Assembly: GCA_964649145.1 (NCBI GenBank) | Contig: CAZYOQ010000006.1 | Span: 1 to 64,000, forward strand | Origin: MGBC163016 sp964649145 | GTDB lineage: Bacteria > Actinomycetota > Coriobacteriia > Coriobacteriales > Eggerthellaceae | DNA: 64,000 nucleotides | Direction: 5' to 3' | Shown: in pieces, positions 34,545-42,976 of the stretch | Layout of the letters: each line of letters opens with the position of its first letter | Position numbering within the stretch: the first letter of the stretch is position 1 | Notes under the pieces: generated by a model | Databases searched by the model: none | What the model was told of the DNA's origin: nothing | What the model saw: only the letters and a program-made list of their open reading frames with translations | Position numbers and translations under genes: made by a program

Positions 34545-35486
34545 ATGGCCAGTATGGGGAAAATGCGTTTTAAGAACGTGAACCCCATGCTGGCTTTGGT
34601 ATATGCCGTTTTGGCCATGCTTTGCGTCATGGTCTCGTTTCAGCCTATCTTACTTGCAATAAGTTTTCTTGCACTTCTTTCTTTGGGTGCTTGTATTAAC
34701 GGTCTTGCAAAGGCAGCCTCGGCCTTGAAGTGGCAAATTCCTGTGATAGTGTTTTTTGCCTTACTGAACTCGCTTTTCGTTCAAAGCGGGTCAAGCGTTC
34801 TTTTCAATGTTGGCCCTATAAACCTGTATGTGGAAAGTCTAGTTTATGGGGCAAGCAGCGGCATGATGGTGGTATGTGTCATGAGCTGTTTTCTTTACCT
34901 GTCAGAAGTGGTATCAAGCGATGAAGTGCTTGGCCTGTTCGGGGGAAGAATGCCAGTTATTTCGCTTGTGACATCGATGTCTATTCGCCTTGTTCCGAAG
35001 TTTAAGCGGCAGGCAAGTGAACTTGACGATGTTAGGAAGGCTTGTACTTGCGCAAATCTTGGTACTTCTTCTTCCAAACATACTTTGCCTTCTAAGTATC
35101 TAACACATCTGCTTGCTATGTCTCTGGAAGATTCGCTTGTATGCGCCGATTCCATGCGCTCGAGGGGCTGGGGAGCTTCAAAAAAGAGAACGTCCTACAC
35201 CAAGACCCGAATGACTGCGTCAGATTATGCGATTTTGGTTCTAATTGTTTTGCTTGGGCTGTCTTGCCTTATTTTTGCTTATGCGTCCGCTGATGCTTTT
35301 CAGTTTTACCCGGTTCTTGCTTTCTCAGGCTTAGAGGTATTTGATGGGCTGAGCCAGTTTGCTCAACTGACGTTTAGCAAAGGACAGGCTTTGATTTTGT
35401 CCGGTGTTTTTTATCTTGTCTATATAGCCTTCTTTTTTACTCCGCATTTTGTGCTGTTTTTGGAGGATCTTAAATGGAAGCGGTAA
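34545..35486 (+). CDS. ecfT: ECF transporter T component
   Basis: EcfT is the scaffold membrane protein that couples the ATPases to the substrate-binding S component. The 313-residue protein has about six helices and the second coupling-helix motif with the Ala-Arg-Gly-like signature as CADSMRSRGWG near 201-211. The region from about 150 to 210 is the long cytoplasmic coupling domain. It starts 12 bases after the DUF4430 stop and overlaps the ATPase gene by 13 bases. Adjacent S component and riboswitch suggest a dedicated corrinoid system, not a shared group II module. Confidence 0.88.
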   Translation: MASMGKMRFKNVNPMLALVYAVLAMLCVMVSFQPILLAISFLALLSLGACINGLAKAASALKWQIPVIVFFALLNSLFVQSGSSVLFNVGPINLYVESLVYGASSGMMVVCVMSCFLYLSEVVSSDEVLGLFGGRMPVISLVTSMSIRLVPKFKRQASELDDVRKACTCANLGTSSSKHTLPSKYLTHLLAMSLEDSLVCADSMRSRGWGASKKRTSYTKTRMTASDYAILVLIVLLGLSCLIFAYASADAFQFYPVLAFSGLEVFDGLSQFAQLTFSKGQALILSGVFYLVYIAFFFTPHFVLFLEDLKWKR

Positions 35487-36940
35487 GGCTGGACAATTTC
35501 AGCTTTACATACGCCGGCGCAAGTGAAGCGGCTCTGATCCGTGCATCCTTCTCTGTTGACGAAGGTTCATTTTGTGTGCTTGTTGGAGACTCTGGTAGCG
35601 GTAAGACCACGCTTCTTAGATGCTTATGCCCATCCCTTGCGCCTGCGGGAACTAGACAGGGCTTAGTTCAGATATTTGGTCAAGATTTTCGAGAATTGTC
35701 AGGGTATTCGGGTATTGGTTATGTTTACCAGAATCCAGATGCTCAGATGGTTTGCGATAAGGTCTACAAAGAACTTGCATTTGGGCTTGAAAGCATTGGG
35801 ATGGAGCGCGATCAGATGCGAAGACGCGTGGCTGAACTCTCAAGCTACTTTGGTTTAGGCTCTATCTTCAATCGCGATTGCGCAAGTCTTTCAGGAGGGC
35901 AGAAACAGGATGTGAACGTCGCATCTGTAGTTGCTATGAACCCGCGTTTGTTACTTTTAGACGAACTCACGTCGCGCTTAGACCCGATTTCTGCTCGCCG
36001 TCTAGTGGAACTTGTAGCACATATAAATCGTGCTTTCAAAACTACGGTGATACTTGCCACCCATTCGCCTGAGCTATTCGATGGGGTAGCCACATGCGCC
36101 TTTGAGATCAAAGATAGAAGTGTGGTTCCAAAAAGCTTAGATGACTTGCGTCTTGAAACCAAGCCAAAAAATCCTCGATATGCTTGCGATTTTCCTTCAA
36201 AGACGAATGCTTCGCTGAAGTCTGCTATTTCTATGGATGACATCACATTTGCTTACTCAAGAGACGAGGCCAATGTGATAGATAGGCTTAGCCTTGATGT
36301 GCAAGAGGGCGAGATTGTATCTTTGGTTGGGGCAAATGCTAGCGGAAAGTCTACCTTGTTGAAGTTGGTAGCCTCGATATTAACCCCCCAAAGGGGAAGT
36401 ATCAGAAATTCCCTTTCGGCATCATGTGCCTACCTTCCACAAGATGTGAAACTGCTTTTCTCGAAAGATAGCGTGCTTGAAGAGCTTATGGAATGGAGTC
36501 GTAGCGCGGGCTATTCTGTAGAAGATGTGCACAAAATAGCAAAAAGGTTTGCACTTGTCTCTATGTTTGATTTAAACCCGTTTGACCTTTCGTGTGGACA
36601 GCAGCAAAAGCTAGGTTTGGCAAAAATGCTTCTATGCCGCCCGAAGCTTATGTTGCTCGATGAACCAACGACTGGACTTGACGGAAAGTCGCAGATCGAT
36701 ATAGCAAAAATCATAAGGCGCGCAGCAAACGAAGGTTGCACAATTGTGATGGCAAGTCATGACCTAGCTTTTGCCTCTAGAGTTTCAAACAGGATGGCTT
36801 TGCTCTTTGATGGTGAGGTTGCCTGCATGCAGAATAGTCGGTCTTTTTGCGAGGGTAACCTTTTCTATGTTCCGAAGGTAACACTCTTCACTAAGATGTG
36901 GGATGCGCTTTACGCTGACGAAGGCAGATGCACGTTATGA
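35474..36940 (+). CDS. Fused ECF transporter ATPase (EcfA1-EcfA2)
   Basis: A 488-residue protein with two ABC ATPase domains. Domain 1 (about 3-225): Walker A GDSGSGKTT at 38-46, signature LSGGQKQ, Walker B LLLLDELTSRLD. Domain 2 (about 250-480): Walker A GANASGKST near 286-294, signature LSCGQQQKLGLAK, Walker B LMLLDEPTTGLD, H-loop MASHD. Both keep catalytic glutamate and H-loop histidine, so both sites look active. Fused EcfA pairs are less common than separate EcfA1 and EcfA2 genes. GGAGG precedes the ATG inside the end of ecfT, and its stop overlaps the S-component start. Confidence 0.92.
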   Translation: MEAVRLDNFSFTYAGASEAALIRASFSVDEGSFCVLVGDSGSGKTTLLRCLCPSLAPAGTRQGLVQIFGQDFRELSGYSGIGYVYQNPDAQMVCDKVYKELAFGLESIGMERDQMRRRVAELSSYFGLGSIFNRDCASLSGGQKQDVNVASVVAMNPRLLLLDELTSRLDPISARRLVELVAHINRAFKTTVILATHSPELFDGVATCAFEIKDRSVVPKSLDDLRLETKPKNPRYACDFPSKTNASLKSAISMDDITFAYSRDEANVIDRLSLDVQEGEIVSLVGANASGKSTLLKLVASILTPQRGSIRNSLSASCAYLPQDVKLLFSKDSVLEELMEWSRSAGYSVEDVHKIAKRFALVSMFDLNPFDLSCGQQQKLGLAKMLLCRPKLMLLDEPTTGLDGKSQIDIAKIIRRAANEGCTIVMASHDLAFASRVSNRMALLFDGEVACMQNSRSFCEGNLFYVPKVTLFTKMWDALYADEGRCTL

Positions 36941-37671
36941 GGCGAGCTCTTTGCATGGCCTCAGAAGCCGCGTCAATTGTTTTGCTGCCTTGCGTATTGG
37001 TAATATGCGCGCTATTTGATCTTGGAACTTCTGCAGTCTTGATTTTTTGTGCGGCTATCTTTAGCCTTGCAATGTTTTTTGCTAGTTGGGAAACATCTAA
37101 GCCCGCTTTGAGGCAGATAATGCCAGTTGTCGTTCTTTCGGCTCTTGCATCAGCAGGAAGAATTATTTTTGCTGTAATTCCTAGCGTTCAGCCACTTACT
37201 GCAATTTGTGTTATAGCCGGTGCCGCTTTTGGAAGGCGTGAAGGTTTCATGACAGGCGCTCTTGCCGCATTTGTTTCTAACTGTTTTTTAGGGCAGGGGA
37301 TGTGGACGCCTTGGCAGATGTATGCTTGGGGCTTGGTCGGCTATTTGGCTGGGATACTTTTCTCTCACATTGAAACAAGCAGAACTTGCTTGGTTAATAA
37401 AACAAAACAGGTAAGCGTTTCCATTTTTATGATTATCGTTTGTGCCTTTGGCTTTTTTGCATCGTATCTGTTCTCTTTTATCATGAATACATGGGTCATT
37501 CTTGGATTTATGCGTGGTTTTGGGGAAGTGTCTGCGATTGCTATTTACGCATCGGGTTTCGTTTTCGATACAGCGCACGCTGTATCTACTGTAGTGTTCC
37601 TATTGGCTCTTTACCCATCATGGCAAAGGAAGCTTTCGCGTATTAAAATAAAGTATGCTATGAGCGCTTGA
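36928..37671 (+). CDS. ECF transporter S component, probable corrinoid (CbrT-like)
   Basis: A 247-residue membrane protein with about six to seven helices. ALASAGRIIFAVIP, ICVIAGAAFGRREGFMTG and SNCFLGQGMWTPWQMYAWG resemble the S components assigned to cobalamin (CbrT/CblS-type) as I recall them. It should bind the substrate and topple in the membrane on ATP use by the module. ATG 36928 follows GAAGG and overlaps the ATPase stop by 13 bases; ATG 36937 is an alternative. The assignment to corrinoid rests mainly on the riboswitch and DUF4430 gene in the same transcript. Confidence 0.82.
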   Translation: MHVMRRALCMASEAASIVLLPCVLVICALFDLGTSAVLIFCAAIFSLAMFFASWETSKPALRQIMPVVVLSALASAGRIIFAVIPSVQPLTAICVIAGAAFGRREGFMTGALAAFVSNCFLGQGMWTPWQMYAWGLVGYLAGILFSHIETSRTCLVNKTKQVSVSIFMIIVCAFGFFASYLFSFIMNTWVILGFMRGFGEVSAIAIYASGFVFDTAHAVSTVVFLLALYPSWQRKLSRIKIKYAMSA

Positions 37672-37792
37672 TTTAGTATCATCGATATTAGCTCGTGCGA
37701 TTACGGTTTATTTTTAGTATTATAGACACTAGATTTCAGGTATTTTATTCTATGGCTCTGCAGTCTAGTCGCAGTTTAATATTATTTGCACC

Positions 37793-37820
37793 TTGACAAT
37801 AGTTCAGTTCAGAAATAATT
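37793..37820 (+). promoter_or_regulatory. Possible promoter upstream of the zinc-ribbon gene
   Basis: A perfect TTGACA lies at 37793-37798 and ATAATT 16 bases later (37815-37820). Another TATAAT at 37833-37838 has no -35. A 7-bp hairpin GATAAAG/CTTTATC at 37869-37889 would lie in the leader. Confidence 0.4.
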
Positions 37821-37924
37821 CAATTTTCTATGTATAATTAACGAAACTTATGGCACAATATGTGGAGCCGATAAAGAGTGGTTCTTTATCAATGATTGCT
37901 TGTTTGTTGATAGGAGAGTGCATT

Positions 37925-38227
37925 ATGTGTTTTAGACCAGCAGACGCAGGTGGCGGCGGAGGGATGACATGCCCCGAATGTGGTAAAAAAGTACAGGCTA
38001 TGGGTGGCATGGTCATGAAGAAGTGTCCATTCTGCAAGGCCGACTGGACTAAGTATCTGAATCCAGACGGAACGCCTAACGCCGAAGCAATTGCTGCAGC
38101 TGGTGGCGGCGGTGGAGCTGCCGCTCCTGGTGCCCCTGGTGCCCCCGGTGCCCCCGGTGCTCCCGGTGCTCCCGGTGCCCCTGCTGCTCCTGGTGCCCCC
38201 GGTGCTCCAAAACCACCTTCTGCATAG
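37925..38227 (+). CDS. Zinc-ribbon protein with collagen-like Gly-Ala-Pro tail
   Basis: A 100-residue soluble protein starting at ATG 37925 with AGGAGAG upstream (an earlier ATG at 37850 has no site). A Gly-rich segment is followed by a C-x2-C ... C-x2-C ribbon, MTCPECGKKVQAM then KKCPFCKADW (about residues 15-42), then a Gly-rich stretch, and from about 69 a run of Gly-Ala-Pro triplets to the end. The ribbon is a typical four-cysteine zinc site. The Gly-X-Y tail could form a collagen-like triple helix or simply be disordered. A terminator follows. Function unknown. Confidence 0.68.
   Translation: MCFRPADAGGGGGMTCPECGKKVQAMGGMVMKKCPFCKADWTKYLNPDGTPNAEAIAAAGGGGGAAAPGAPGAPGAPGAPGAPGAPAAPGAPGAPKPPSA
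38129..38208. repeat. 9-base tandem repeats coding for Gly-Ala-Pro
   Basis: About eight units of the form ggtgcccc(c/t) with small changes, interrupted once by gctgctcct. Units keep the frame, so length could vary between strains. Confidence 0.8.
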
Positions 38228-38250
38228 AGCTCTTAGCTATCGCAGTTATA

Positions 38251-38281
38251 AAAAGACCTTCCGAAGGGGAGGTCTTTTTTT
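38251..38281 (+). terminator. Rho-independent terminator
   Basis: AAAAAGACCT and AGGTCTTTTTTT flank a short TCC/GGA extension, with seven T at the end, 24 bases past the zinc-ribbon gene stop. Confidence 0.9.
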
Positions 38282-38352
38282 GTGAAATAAAGCATGACTC
38301 TCGCGTCTGACGTGCGCTTGTTGTACCATCGAAAGCGGACAAGGAGGGCTTT

Positions 38353-38805
38353 GTGAGAAATTTTTTCAATAAAGTAAACGAAAAGATTCAGACATTCATG
38401 GTCGGCCGCAATGGGGCAGACAGGCTTTCCAGATGGTCGCTTGGTGCAGCAATTGTGATGCTAATCATCAACCTTTTCGTGCCAAATATCGTATGCTCAA
38501 TGCTAAGTTACATATTCCTCTTCTACTGCATCTATCGAATCTTTTCCGGAAACGTTGCTGCACGTGAGGCCGAAGAAGAGAAGTTCGATGACTTTCTTGC
38601 CCGATTTAAGCCTGGTGGTAAGAAAAAGAAGCGAGACACGGGTTTCACTACAAGAAAAGCCTCTACTAAATCCGCTTCAGCAAGTTCAGGTAAAGCAACT
38701 TTTAAGTGTGAGGAATGCGGGCAATCATTGTCGGTTCCAAAAGGTAGGGGCAAGTTGAGGGTCACATGTCCAAAATGCCATCATCAACAGATCATTAAAT
38801 CGTGA
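38353..38805 (+). CDS. Membrane protein with C-terminal zinc ribbon
   Basis: A 150-residue protein with two closely spaced membrane helices (about 29-50 and 52-66), a basic linker (KKKKR near 93-97), a Ser/Ala/Lys-rich stretch and a C-terminal ribbon FKCEECGQSLSVPKGRG ... VTCPKC (four cysteines, about 118-142). The start is GTG preceded by AAGGAGG at six bases. The next gene, of the DUF5685 family, begins 40 bases on, so the two may share a transcript. I do not recognise a named family. Confidence 0.7.
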   Translation: MRNFFNKVNEKIQTFMVGRNGADRLSRWSLGAAIVMLIINLFVPNIVCSMLSYIFLFYCIYRIFSGNVAAREAEEEKFDDFLARFKPGGKKKKRDTGFTTRKASTKSASASSGKATFKCEECGQSLSVPKGRGKLRVTCPKCHHQQIIKS

Positions 38806-38845
38806 TATTGAACCTTGAGCTATGCTTTTAGAAAGACAGGCGGTC

Positions 38846-39894
38846 ATGTTTGGTATAGCCGTTGCTGCACTTTCATCACTTTCTGAAGAGGAAAAGGCCA
38901 CCTATCAAAAGGCTTATTGCGGTTTGTGTGTAGCCCTAAAACGGCAATTCGGCCAAATCGCTAGATCAACCTTGAGCTACGATTTGACGTTTTTGGAAAT
39001 TCTCTACAATTCTTTATATGAGCCTGTGATGGATGCAGACACAAGTAAATGTCTNNNNNNNNNNNNNNNNNNNNNNNNNNNNNNNNNNNNNNNNNNNNNN
39101 NNNNNNNNNNNNNNNNNNNNNNNNNNNNNNNNNNNNNNNNNNNNNNNNNNNNNNTTCTCTACAATTCTTTATATGAGCCTGTGATGGATGCAGACACAAG
39201 TAAATGTCTATCGCATCCATTCAAGAAAGTATCTTATGAATGCTCGATCTTTAGCGCCTATTGTGCTCAGCTTTCTGTTGCGATGGCTTATCACAAGTGT
39301 CTAGACGATGTAGTAGACGACAGTTCGCTAACTGGACATCTTGGGTCTCATGCATTGAAAGGTGTGTATTCCAAGGTACGAGACACGCTGCCTGGCCACT
39401 GTTTAATAGTCGAGGAATCGATGAATGCTATTCGCGAGATAGAACATGCCAATGGCGCCTCGCCAGATGCCGCCTCTATAGTATTTGGCGAGATGCTCGC
39501 ATTCTGCTTTGAATGTGTACCTGATTATTTCCCAGATATATGGTCTGAGAGCCTGCGAAGCCTTGGATACTGGCTTGGGAGGTTTATTTATATGATGGAC
39601 GCTGCCGTCGATATAAGCGACGACTGTAAGTCTGGATCATATAATCCTTTTCTCCAAATGGGACTTACGGAAAGCGATTCGGCGTTTATGCGAGATGTGC
39701 TTAGCGTTTTGGCAGGAAATGCTGCGAATGCTTTCGAGAAGCTGCCTATAGTAGATAATGTGCACCTGCTTCGAGGCATCCTCTATCAAGGTGTTTGGCA
39801 AAAGTTCAATATTAAATTCGAGTCGAAGCAGCGTGGCCGCAGCAAAAATGGCCTAAATAAGCAGGATAAACAAGACACGGTTCAACCAAACTGA
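38846..39894 (+). CDS. DUF5685 family protein, interrupted by a false gap
   Basis: Two open segments (38846-39054 and 39155-39894) belong to one gene. The 100 Ns and one of two identical 55-base flanks should be removed (155 bases), which brings both segments into the same frame and gives 297 residues. The N terminus MFGIAVAALSSLSEEEKATYQ and AYCGLC match the DUF5685 family, whose C-terminal domain resembles trans-isoprenyl synthases (CLDDVVDD near 98-105 and MDAAVDISDD near 200). No activity is known. The start at 38846 is typical of the family (MFG); an upstream ATG at 38822 is weaker. J-domain and Hsp70 genes follow. Confidence 0.78.
39000..39209. repeat. 55-base direct repeat flanking the first gap (artefact)
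   Basis: Copies at 39000-39054 and 39155-39209 are identical over 55 bases and code for the same stretch of the DUF5685 protein. Collapsing restores the frame. Confidence 0.95.
39055..39154. other. Assembly gap of 100 N
   Basis: Exactly 100 N. The 55 bases before (39000-39054) and after (39155-39209) are identical, so the join is an unmerged contig overlap and not missing sequence. Confidence 0.97.
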
Positions 39895-39944
39895 CCTTGT
39901 ATAAAAAGCGTGAATCGGGCTAAGTAAGGGTAGAATAGGTCGCT

Positions 39945-40769
39945 ATGGATGAGAATCCCTATGACATATTAGGAGTTCCGCGCGGCGCCTCGACAGATGA
40001 GGTGAAGAAGGCGTATCGCAAGAAAGCGCGCGAAAACCACCCCGATCTAAACCCTAATGATCCTGCTGCTGAAGAGCGCATGAATAAGATTAACGAGGCT
40101 TACGATCGTATTACTAACCCCGAAAAATACTCCGCTTCTGACGCAAGGCGCCGCGGTACGCAAAGCTCTTATACCCCTGGCGGCAGCGGATACGGCTCAC
40201 CTGGAAGCAGCCCTTACGGTACAACAGGTCAAGGCGGAAGTAGCCAGCAAGGTGGTTACACGGGGCCTCAAGGAGGCTATCGCCAGCCTGAAAGCGGTCC
40301 TTATTCTTGGGTCGACTTCGACGACATTTTCGGCGGGAATTGGAGGAGCACCCAAGAGTCTATTCATCCAGAGGAAAATGCGTCAGATTCCCCGGAGATC
40401 AGACAGGCTATCTACTCTATCAACTCGTCGAACTACAAACAGGCCATAGATATCCTTCAGCGTATTCCATCTACTGGTAGGAATGCCAGATGGTATTACC
40501 TGTTTGCGCTTGCTAACAATGGTGCAGGCAATACAGTTGCCGCAAATGACAACATTAGACGCGCGCGACAGCTTGATCCCAACAACCCCGACTATGTGCA
40601 TGTGCAACAGCACTTCGTTCAAGGTGCTAGACAGTATGAGGATACAGCACAAGGCCGAGGATTCACCACATTTGGAATCGACCCAAGTTGGCTTTGTTGC
40701 TGCATATGTTTGGCTCCAACATGTATGAGCTACATGAGTCGACTTTGCTTGATCAATGGGGGGATTTAG
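39945..40769 (+). CDS. J-domain protein with TPR-like region and cysteine-rich C terminus
   Basis: A 274-residue cochaperone-like protein. Residues 3-62 form a complete J domain with the HPD tripeptide (NHPDLNP). A Gly/Ser/Gln-rich linker (about 70-120) follows, then a helical TPR-like region (about 150-235) and a short hydrophobic C terminus WLCCCICLAPTCMSYM with six cysteines in the last 25 residues. It lacks the zinc fingers of DnaJ, so it is a class C J protein. The Cys cluster could be a metal site or acylation-like membrane anchor. The next gene is a short Hsp70, its evident partner. Confidence 0.83.
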   Translation: MDENPYDILGVPRGASTDEVKKAYRKKARENHPDLNPNDPAAEERMNKINEAYDRITNPEKYSASDARRRGTQSSYTPGGSGYGSPGSSPYGTTGQGGSSQQGGYTGPQGGYRQPESGPYSWVDFDDIFGGNWRSTQESIHPEENASDSPEIRQAIYSINSSNYKQAIDILQRIPSTGRNARWYYLFALANNGAGNTVAANDNIRRARQLDPNNPDYVHVQQHFVQGARQYEDTAQGRGFTTFGIDPSWLCCCICLAPTCMSYMSRLCLINGGI

Positions 40770-40848
40770 GCAAAGCGCTTATGCCGGTTTAGCGTCGGTG
40801 CATGACGACGCTGCTTGATATTAGAAAAAGGCTTCGAAAGGATTTGAT

Positions 40849-42755
40849 ATGCCAGCGATAGGTATTGACCTCGGAACTACCAACAGCTGCATGGCCGTTG
40901 TCGAAGGCGGCACGCCAGATGTTATCCCTAACTCTGAAGGTGGGCGTACGACGCCTTCAGTGGTTGCTTTTTCGAAGGATGGCGAGAGGCTTGTGGGAGG
41001 CGTAGCACAGCGTGGTGCTGCTACAAATCCAGGACGCACTATATCTTCTGTCAAGCGCAAGATGGGCACCGATTGGCGCATAGGCATAGATGGCAAGGAG
41101 TATTCTCCTCAAGAAATTTCTGCGATGATTCTTCGCAAGCTTAGAACTGATGCACAAGCTTATCTTGGCGAAGAGATTAAAGATGCCGTGATAACTGTTC
41201 CTGCGTATTTCAATGACATGCAGCGAAATGCCACAAAGGACGCCGGTACGATTGCAGGGCTAAACGTTCTTCGCATCATAAACGAGCCCACTGCAGCAGC
41301 ACTTGCTTTTGGCTTAGATCACGGCGACCCGCAAATGGTCATGGTTTACGACTTGGGTGGGGGTACATTCGATGTCTCCATCATTGAAATCGGTTACGAC
41401 GTCATAGAGGTTTTGGCTACGGCTGGAAACAACCACCTTGGCGGAGACGACTTCGACGAGCGTTTGGCCAAGTATCTATCCGATGCTTTCAAACAGCAGA
41501 CAGGTGTGGATATCTCGTCAAACCAAGTTGCATATCTTCGCGTGAAAGAGGCCGCTGAACAGGCAAAAAAAGAGCTATCTTCCATGGAATCGACGGTGGT
41601 AAATCTTCCGTTTTTAGCTCAAAACGAAACAGGGCCGCTTCATTTGGAGCAAACGATAACGAGGGCGCAGTTTGACAGCCTGACTCATGACCTTGTTGAA
41701 TCGACTACCGAACACGTGCAACAAGCACTAAACGATGCGGGCATTGCTGCAAGTGAACTTGGTCGTGTTTTGCTTGNNNNNNNNNNNNNNNNNNNNNNNN
41801 NNNNNNNNNNNNNNNNNNNNNNNNNNNNNNNNNNNNNNNNNNNNNNNNNNNNNNNNNNNNNNNNNNNNNNNNNNNNCAAGCACTAAACGATGCGGGCATT
41901 GCTGCAAGTGAACTTGGTCGTGTTTTGCTTGTTGGGGGCTCCACCAGGATCCCTTCAGTGCAGGCGCATGTCGAAAAACTGACTGGCAAACATCCCGAAT
42001 CAAGCATAAACCCTGATGAATGCGTGGCTCAAGGCGCTGCCATTCAGGCCGCAACGCTTGCAGGGGCGCTTTCGGGCTCAAAAGAATTGATGCCAAGAGG
42101 CGGCGGCCTGCTTTTATTGGATGTAGTGCCGATGTCTTTTGCTATAGAGACTGTAGGCGGTGTGGCTACGCGCGTAATCGATAGGAACACTACGTTGCCC
42201 GTTCACTACGAGCAGGTCTTCACTACGGCCGCGTCCTTTCAGACCAGAGTTGAAATCAACGTGATGCAAGGCGAGCGCCCGATGGCTTCTGATAATAAGT
42301 CTATAGGTAAGTTTACGCTCAAAGGCATAAAGCGAGCCCCTGCAGGTGTTCCGCAAATAAACGTGAGCTTTGACATAGATGCAAATGGTATTTTGACGGT
42401 TACCGCCAAAGACCTAGGCACCGGAAATGAGCAATCAATCACGATTACCGATTCTGAGCGTATGACCGATGCGGAGATCCAGGCTGCTATTCGCGATGCC
42501 GAACGCTATGCTCAAGAAGATGCTAAGCGTCGTGCCCAGTTCGCGCTTCGAGATGAAGCGAATAGCTTGCTTGCCAAGGCGAACGACCACATAAAAGAAG
42601 CTGGCAAAGAAATGCCGAAAGAAGAGAAACGAGCGCTGAAAACTGCAATCGCCAACGTTCAGCGTTACACATCAAAGCGTCAAGACAAGATGAAAGACGA
42701 CGATAACGAGGCGTTTGCTCAGGCGGTTGACGAGCTTCGTGGCCTTATATCCTAG
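40849..42755 (+). CDS. Short Hsp70 (DnaK-like), interrupted by a false gap
   Basis: Two segments (40849-41776 and 41877-42755) of one gene; collapsing 155 bases gives 583 residues in one frame. The ATPase domain shows GIDLGTTNSC near 5-14, VPAYFNDMQRNATKDAG, NEPTAAALAFG, DLGGGTFDVS near 166-175 and LVGGSTRIP. The substrate-binding domain and a short lid follow, ending at DELRGLIS without the usual Gly-rich tail of about 30-40 residues, so it is shorter than canonical DnaK (about 610-640). No CIRCE element or grpE is near. It is probably a second, dedicated Hsp70 paired with the J protein upstream. GAAAGG precedes the ATG. Confidence 0.88.
41722..41931. repeat. 55-base direct repeat flanking the second gap (artefact)
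   Basis: The two copies are identical, start with caagcactaaacgatgc, and are the same length as at the first gap, which suggests an assembly k-mer of 55. Confidence 0.95.
41777..41876. other. Assembly gap of 100 N
   Basis: Exactly 100 N between two identical 55-base flanks (41722-41776 and 41877-41931) within the Hsp70 gene; an unmerged contig overlap. Confidence 0.97.
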
Positions 42756-42803
42756 CAATTTTGCCTTAAAGCTAACTGGAGTGTTTCTTGTCTCTTCTCC
42801 ACA

Positions 42804-42828
42804 TATAGCTTTGGGCTATACCCTTTTT
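42804..42828 (+). terminator. Possible terminator after the Hsp70 gene
   Basis: A TATAGC/GCTATA stem is followed by CCCTTTTT. The stem is short, so the call is moderate. Confidence 0.5.
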
Positions 42829-42920
42829 GGCTAAAGGACTATAATAACGAACTTAGCATTTGAAACACTGCAGTGAAAATGGCGTTTGAAGCATTGTTTT
42901 GCGAAAGGTGCAGAGAGTGC

Positions 42921-42962
42921 CACTGCCCAACATGAACCAAGTTGGGCGGTGATTATAATCAC
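42921..42962. promoter_or_regulatory. Stem-loop and palindrome before the GT2 gene
   Basis: An 11-bp inverted repeat (42921-42931 with 42941-42951, one mismatch) runs straight into the perfect 14-base palindrome GTGATTATAATCAC (42949-42962). The latter contains TATAAT, which could be the -10 of the next gene with a leader of about 12 bases. The palindrome may be an operator. Confidence 0.45.
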
Positions 42963-42976
42963 GAATTAGGAGAAAT

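Noticed and set aside
38129..38208. CRISPR-like array
   Set aside because: Units are 9 bases long without spacers and lie within a coding frame for Gly-Ala-Pro.
39000..41931. Frameshifted or duplicated pseudogenes at the two gaps
   Set aside because: Removing 155 bases at each gap restores an intact frame; the duplicated flanks and N runs are scaffolding artefacts.
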